64,000 nucleotides of DNA from Bos javanicus (lineage: Eukaryota; Chordata; Mammalia; Artiodactyla; Bovidae). The notes beneath the pieces were generated by a model. That model ran no database searches. It was not told where the DNA came from and saw only the letters and a program-made list of their open reading frames with translations. Shown here one piece after another: positions 60,886 through 64,000 of the stretch (within the stretch, counting starts at the first letter, position 1; each line of letters starts with the position of its first letter). The position numbers were made by a program, and so were the translations under genes. The stretch lies in assembly GCF_032452875.1 (NCBI RefSeq), contig NC_083879.1:73025472-73089471 (forward strand). Reading direction: 5' to 3'.

Positions 60886-61095
60886 GGGCTTCCCTGGTGG
60901 CTCAGATGGTAAAGAATCTGCTTGCAATAGGGGAGATCCACATTTGATCCCTGGGTTGGGAAGATCTCCTGGAAAAGGAATAGCAACCTATAGCAGTATT
61001 CTTGCCTGGAGAATCCCATGGACAGAGGAGCCTGACAGGTTACAGTCCATGGGGTTACAAAGAGTCAGACATGACTGAGGAACTAACACTTCAGC
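60886..61095 (+). repeat. Bov-tA SINE
   Basis: GGGCTTCCCTGGTGGCTCAG head to GACATGACTGAGGAACTAAC. Preceded by an A-run and (GA)n at about 60820-60840. Confidence 0.92.
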
Positions 61096-61269
61096 TTTCA
61101 TTTTAATACAAAAGATAACATAAGCATTACAAAGAGACTATAATAAACATTGTGCAGATAAACTTTTAAATTTTAATGTAAAGGACAAATGTCTTAAAAA
61201 ATGACATATAAAACTAACATAATGATATAGAAAATCATAATAAATGCATATTGATCTAAGAATTTGAAT

Positions 61270-61422
61270 TCTTTTTTAAAATTTTACTTTATTTTATTGT
61301 TTTGGCCATTCCATGCAGCTTGTGGGATCTTAGTTTTCCTACCAGCAATCGAACTCAGGCCCGCAGCAGTGAAAGCACCAAGTCGTGACCACTGGGCTAC
61401 CACAGAATTCCCTGAATACATA
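61270..61422 (-). repeat. CHR-type SINE
   Basis: TTTTGGCCATTCCATGCAGC and GACCACTGGGCTACCACAGA, the complement of the SINE. Confidence 0.7.
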
Positions 61423-61961
61423 ATTTTTAAATTTCTCAAAGAAAAGACTGTAAGTTCAGAGGGCTTCACAAAAACACTGTGCAGAAAAGTTTTACCAAAC
61501 TTTTCCCGGTACTTTTCCAGGGTCCAGCATTATCATGATATAAAAACCAGATAAAGACATTAAAAGAAAGAAAAATTGCAAACCAAACTGTCTTGGAATA
61601 TTAAATGACATACCAATGAACTGAATCTAGCAATATAAAAAGGTAATATTCCACAATCTAACTTGACTAGGCAAGTCCAAAATACTCAGGGTCTCCTGTA
61701 ACAAAGGACAGGGTGGAACCCTTGGGCAGGAGCTGATACTGTTCTCTACAAGCAGAATTTCTTTTTATTTCAGGGAGGCTTTGTCCCTACTTAAAATCAA
61801 CTAATTATGGACTTCCAAAACATCTACAAAATACCTACAGAGCAACACACAGATCACCTTTTGACTGAATAACTGAGGAATGTAGTCTGGTCAAGCTGAC
61901 ATTAAACTTACCATTAAAAATGGAAATATTTCCCATGTATTTTCATGAAGATACATAAGAA
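61423..61961. other. Unassigned intron
   Basis: Nothing recognised. Confidence 0.5.
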
Positions 61962-62335
61962 ATGATGCTTTTGAACTGTGGTGTTGGAGAAGACTCTTGA
62001 GAGTCCCTTGAACTGCAAGGAGATCCAACCAGTCCATCCTAAAGGAAATCAGTCCTGAATATTCATTGGAAGGACTGATGTTGAAGTTGAAACTCCAATA
62101 CTTTGGCCACCTGATGCAAAGCACTAACTCATTAGAGAAGACCCTGATACTGGGAAAGATTGAAGGCAGGAGGAGAAGGGGATGACAGAGGATGAGATGG
62201 TTGGATAGCATCACTGACTCGATTGACATGAGTTTGAATAAGCTCCGGGAGTTGGTGATGGACAGGGAAGTCTGGCATGCTGCAGTACATGGGGTCATAA
62301 AGAGTTGGACATGACTGAGCGACTGAACTGACTGA
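61962..62335 (+). repeat. BovB LINE 3' end
   Basis: ATGCTTTTGAACTGTGGTGT to GACTGAGCGACTGAACTGAC. Confidence 0.92.
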
Positions 62336-62344
62336 CATACTTCT

Positions 62345-63034
62345 GATAACAAAAGCTGACAAAATATTTTAAGTAAAGCAAATTATAGACCAATATCCTT
62401 CATGAACAACAGGTCCAGAAATTCTTGACAAACTACATACAGCAATACAGAAAAAAGATGCTACATTATGACCAAGTAAACTCTTTTCCAGGAATGTTAA
62501 GTTTAACTTTCAAATACCAATCACTATAATTCACATTAAAAGAGTAAAGATAAATAATTGTATGACCAGCTGAAGAGATGTAGAAGAAATATTTGTTAAA
62601 ATTCAATACCTATTTTCATTTTTTTAAAAAAGTAAAATTCTTGACAATTGAGAAATTAAAAGAAACATTTTCAATCTGATAACAGATACCTACCTAAAAA
62701 TTGCAATCAATATTATTTGTAATGAAAAATTTACTGAAAGATTTTGCCCTAAGAATACAAGATTATCTTATCTAACCAATTCTCTTTAACACTAACTGGA
62801 AACTCTAGCCACAACAAGTCAAGAAAAGGAAATAGAAGTCATAGATATTGGAAATGAAGATACAAAACTGCCATTATTTACAGCTGACATGATTGCATAT
62901 GGACAAAATCCTATAGAATTAAAAATAAAAAACATGCCACTATTGACTCCAGGCAATGCAAAGTTAATTCACAAATAAATCAACTATATTTCTATAGACT
63001 AGCAACAAGCAAGTGAATAATGGTATCAGAAACA
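62345..63034 (+). repeat. Old L1 ORF2 fragment, left part
   Basis: AATTATAGACCAATATCCTT and CATTATGACCAAGTAAACTC belong to the L1 RT region; many stops. Interrupted by a SINE. Confidence 0.75.
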
Positions 63035-63368
63035 AGACTTCCCTAGTGGTCCAAGTGGTTAAGAATCCACCTGCCAATGCAGGGAACATGGGATTGATCC
63101 CTGGTTTGGGAACCACATGTGCAGAGCAGCTAAGCCCATGTGCCACAGTCACTGAGCCCAGGCTTTAGAACCAGACAGCTGCACCTACCAAGCCCATGTG
63201 CCACAATTACTGAAACCCATGCACCCTAGAGCCCATACTCTGCAATAGGAAAAGCTAAATGAGAAGCTCACCCACAGCAACTAGTCACCCCCATTCACCG
63301 CAACTAGAGAAAGCCCATACATAGCAAAGAAGGCCCAGTGCATCCAAAATAAATGAATAAATAATTAA
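63035..63368 (+). repeat. CHR-type SINE, long form
   Basis: GACTTCCCTAGTGGTCCAAG head, repeated CCCATGTGCCACA units, (AAT)n-like tail. Same form as 30887-31205. Confidence 0.85.
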
Positions 63369-63379
63369 AAAAAACAATC

Positions 63380-63990
63380 CAATAATACTATGAAAAACAA
63401 ATATGCATGAATAAATTTAACCAGAGAAGTGTAATATGTCTATACTAAAAATTACAAAATATTTCTAAAATTAAAGAAGACCTAAATAAGCAGAGAGAGA
63501 CAAATACTAGTAATTGCAGATCCAACATTGTTAAGACTCAGACTTCTTGAATATTCTATAGCTAAAAGGAAACATTAATAAAATTTTTAGGCTTTTATTT
63601 AAAAACAAATTGAAAGACTTCTAAAACTGACACACAAAAGTAAAGAATCCAGAATGATCAAAGCAAACTTGACAAAGAAGCACAAAGTTAGACAATTTAA
63701 ACTACAGGTTTCATCTCTTATTAAAATGTACAGTAACTAAGAATGCAGTATTGGTATAAGGATCAAAATATTGGCATAACCTGCAACTACTGAGGAACAA
63801 AATAAATTATACAGATGCAGATTTCCTTAATCCAATGCATAAAAGTCTTTAGCAAACATGTCCAGAATAATTGGAAAAAATAAAACTCAACCACTAATTA
63901 CTCTTTCACATATAAAAATTAGTGCAAGATGCATCAATATCGAAAGTTAGAACACAGAAAATTATCTTCACACTCCTAATGATATGCAAA
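63380..63990 (+). repeat. Old L1 ORF2 fragment, right part
   Basis: Resumes the L1 of 62345-63034 and runs to the window edge; degenerate. Confidence 0.6.
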
Positions 63991-64000
63991 GATTTCTTAG

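Overview
This is vertebrate nuclear DNA from a ruminant, most likely cattle or another bovid. The evidence is the density of BovB (RTE-type) LINE copies and of Bov-tA, Bov-A2 and CHR-type tRNA-derived SINEs, with L1, MIR and Tigger remnants among them. There is no sign of bacterial or viral gene organisation, and no tRNA, rRNA or CRISPR array was seen.

Only one host gene is visible. Nine exons on the minus strand, between 56333 and 6757, encode the C-terminal half of an ABCC4 (MRP4)-type ABC transporter: the later membrane helices of TMD2, then most of NBD2 through the H-loop. All nine have AG/GT splice sites, their phases join correctly, and eight have exactly the length needed to keep frame. 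The start of the gene lies beyond 64000 and its last exon(s) beyond position 1 or lost. Cattle are known to carry extra, copy-variable ABCC4-like genes on chromosome 12, so this is probably one of those paralogues.

The copy looks damaged. The 56184-56333 exon is one base short, which shifts the frame and brings a stop into TMD2. Within NBD2 the Walker B catalytic glutamate is a lysine, the A-loop tyrosine is a histidine, and the exon carrying the A-loop is far more diverged than its neighbours. Walker A, Q-loop glutamine, signature, D-loop and H-loop histidine remain. I read it as a decaying or already inactive paralogue, pending proof that the frameshift is not a sequence error.

Everything else is intron full of transposable elements. 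Layout from left to right: 1-6.7 kb downstream intron with a Tigger1 remnant and a BovB tail; 6.7-7.5 kb two NBD2 exons; 8.1-15.7 kb two large BovB copies; 16-21.2 kb two ERV LTRs around the 18.9-kb exon; 22-26 kb BovB nested in an old L1; 26.9 kb the Walker A exon; 28-38 kb SINEs, BovB and a second Tigger1; 39-41 kb two exons; 41.4-47.6 kb BovB and L1 with nested insertions and inverted repeats; 48-50 kb two exons; 52-53.4 kb a young BovB with a 358-codon open frame; 56.2 kb the frameshifted exon; 56.3-64 kb MIR, Bov-tA, BovB and L1. I found no new biological system. The points most worth checking are the paralogue's catalytic lesions and several unusual rearrangements inside the repeats.
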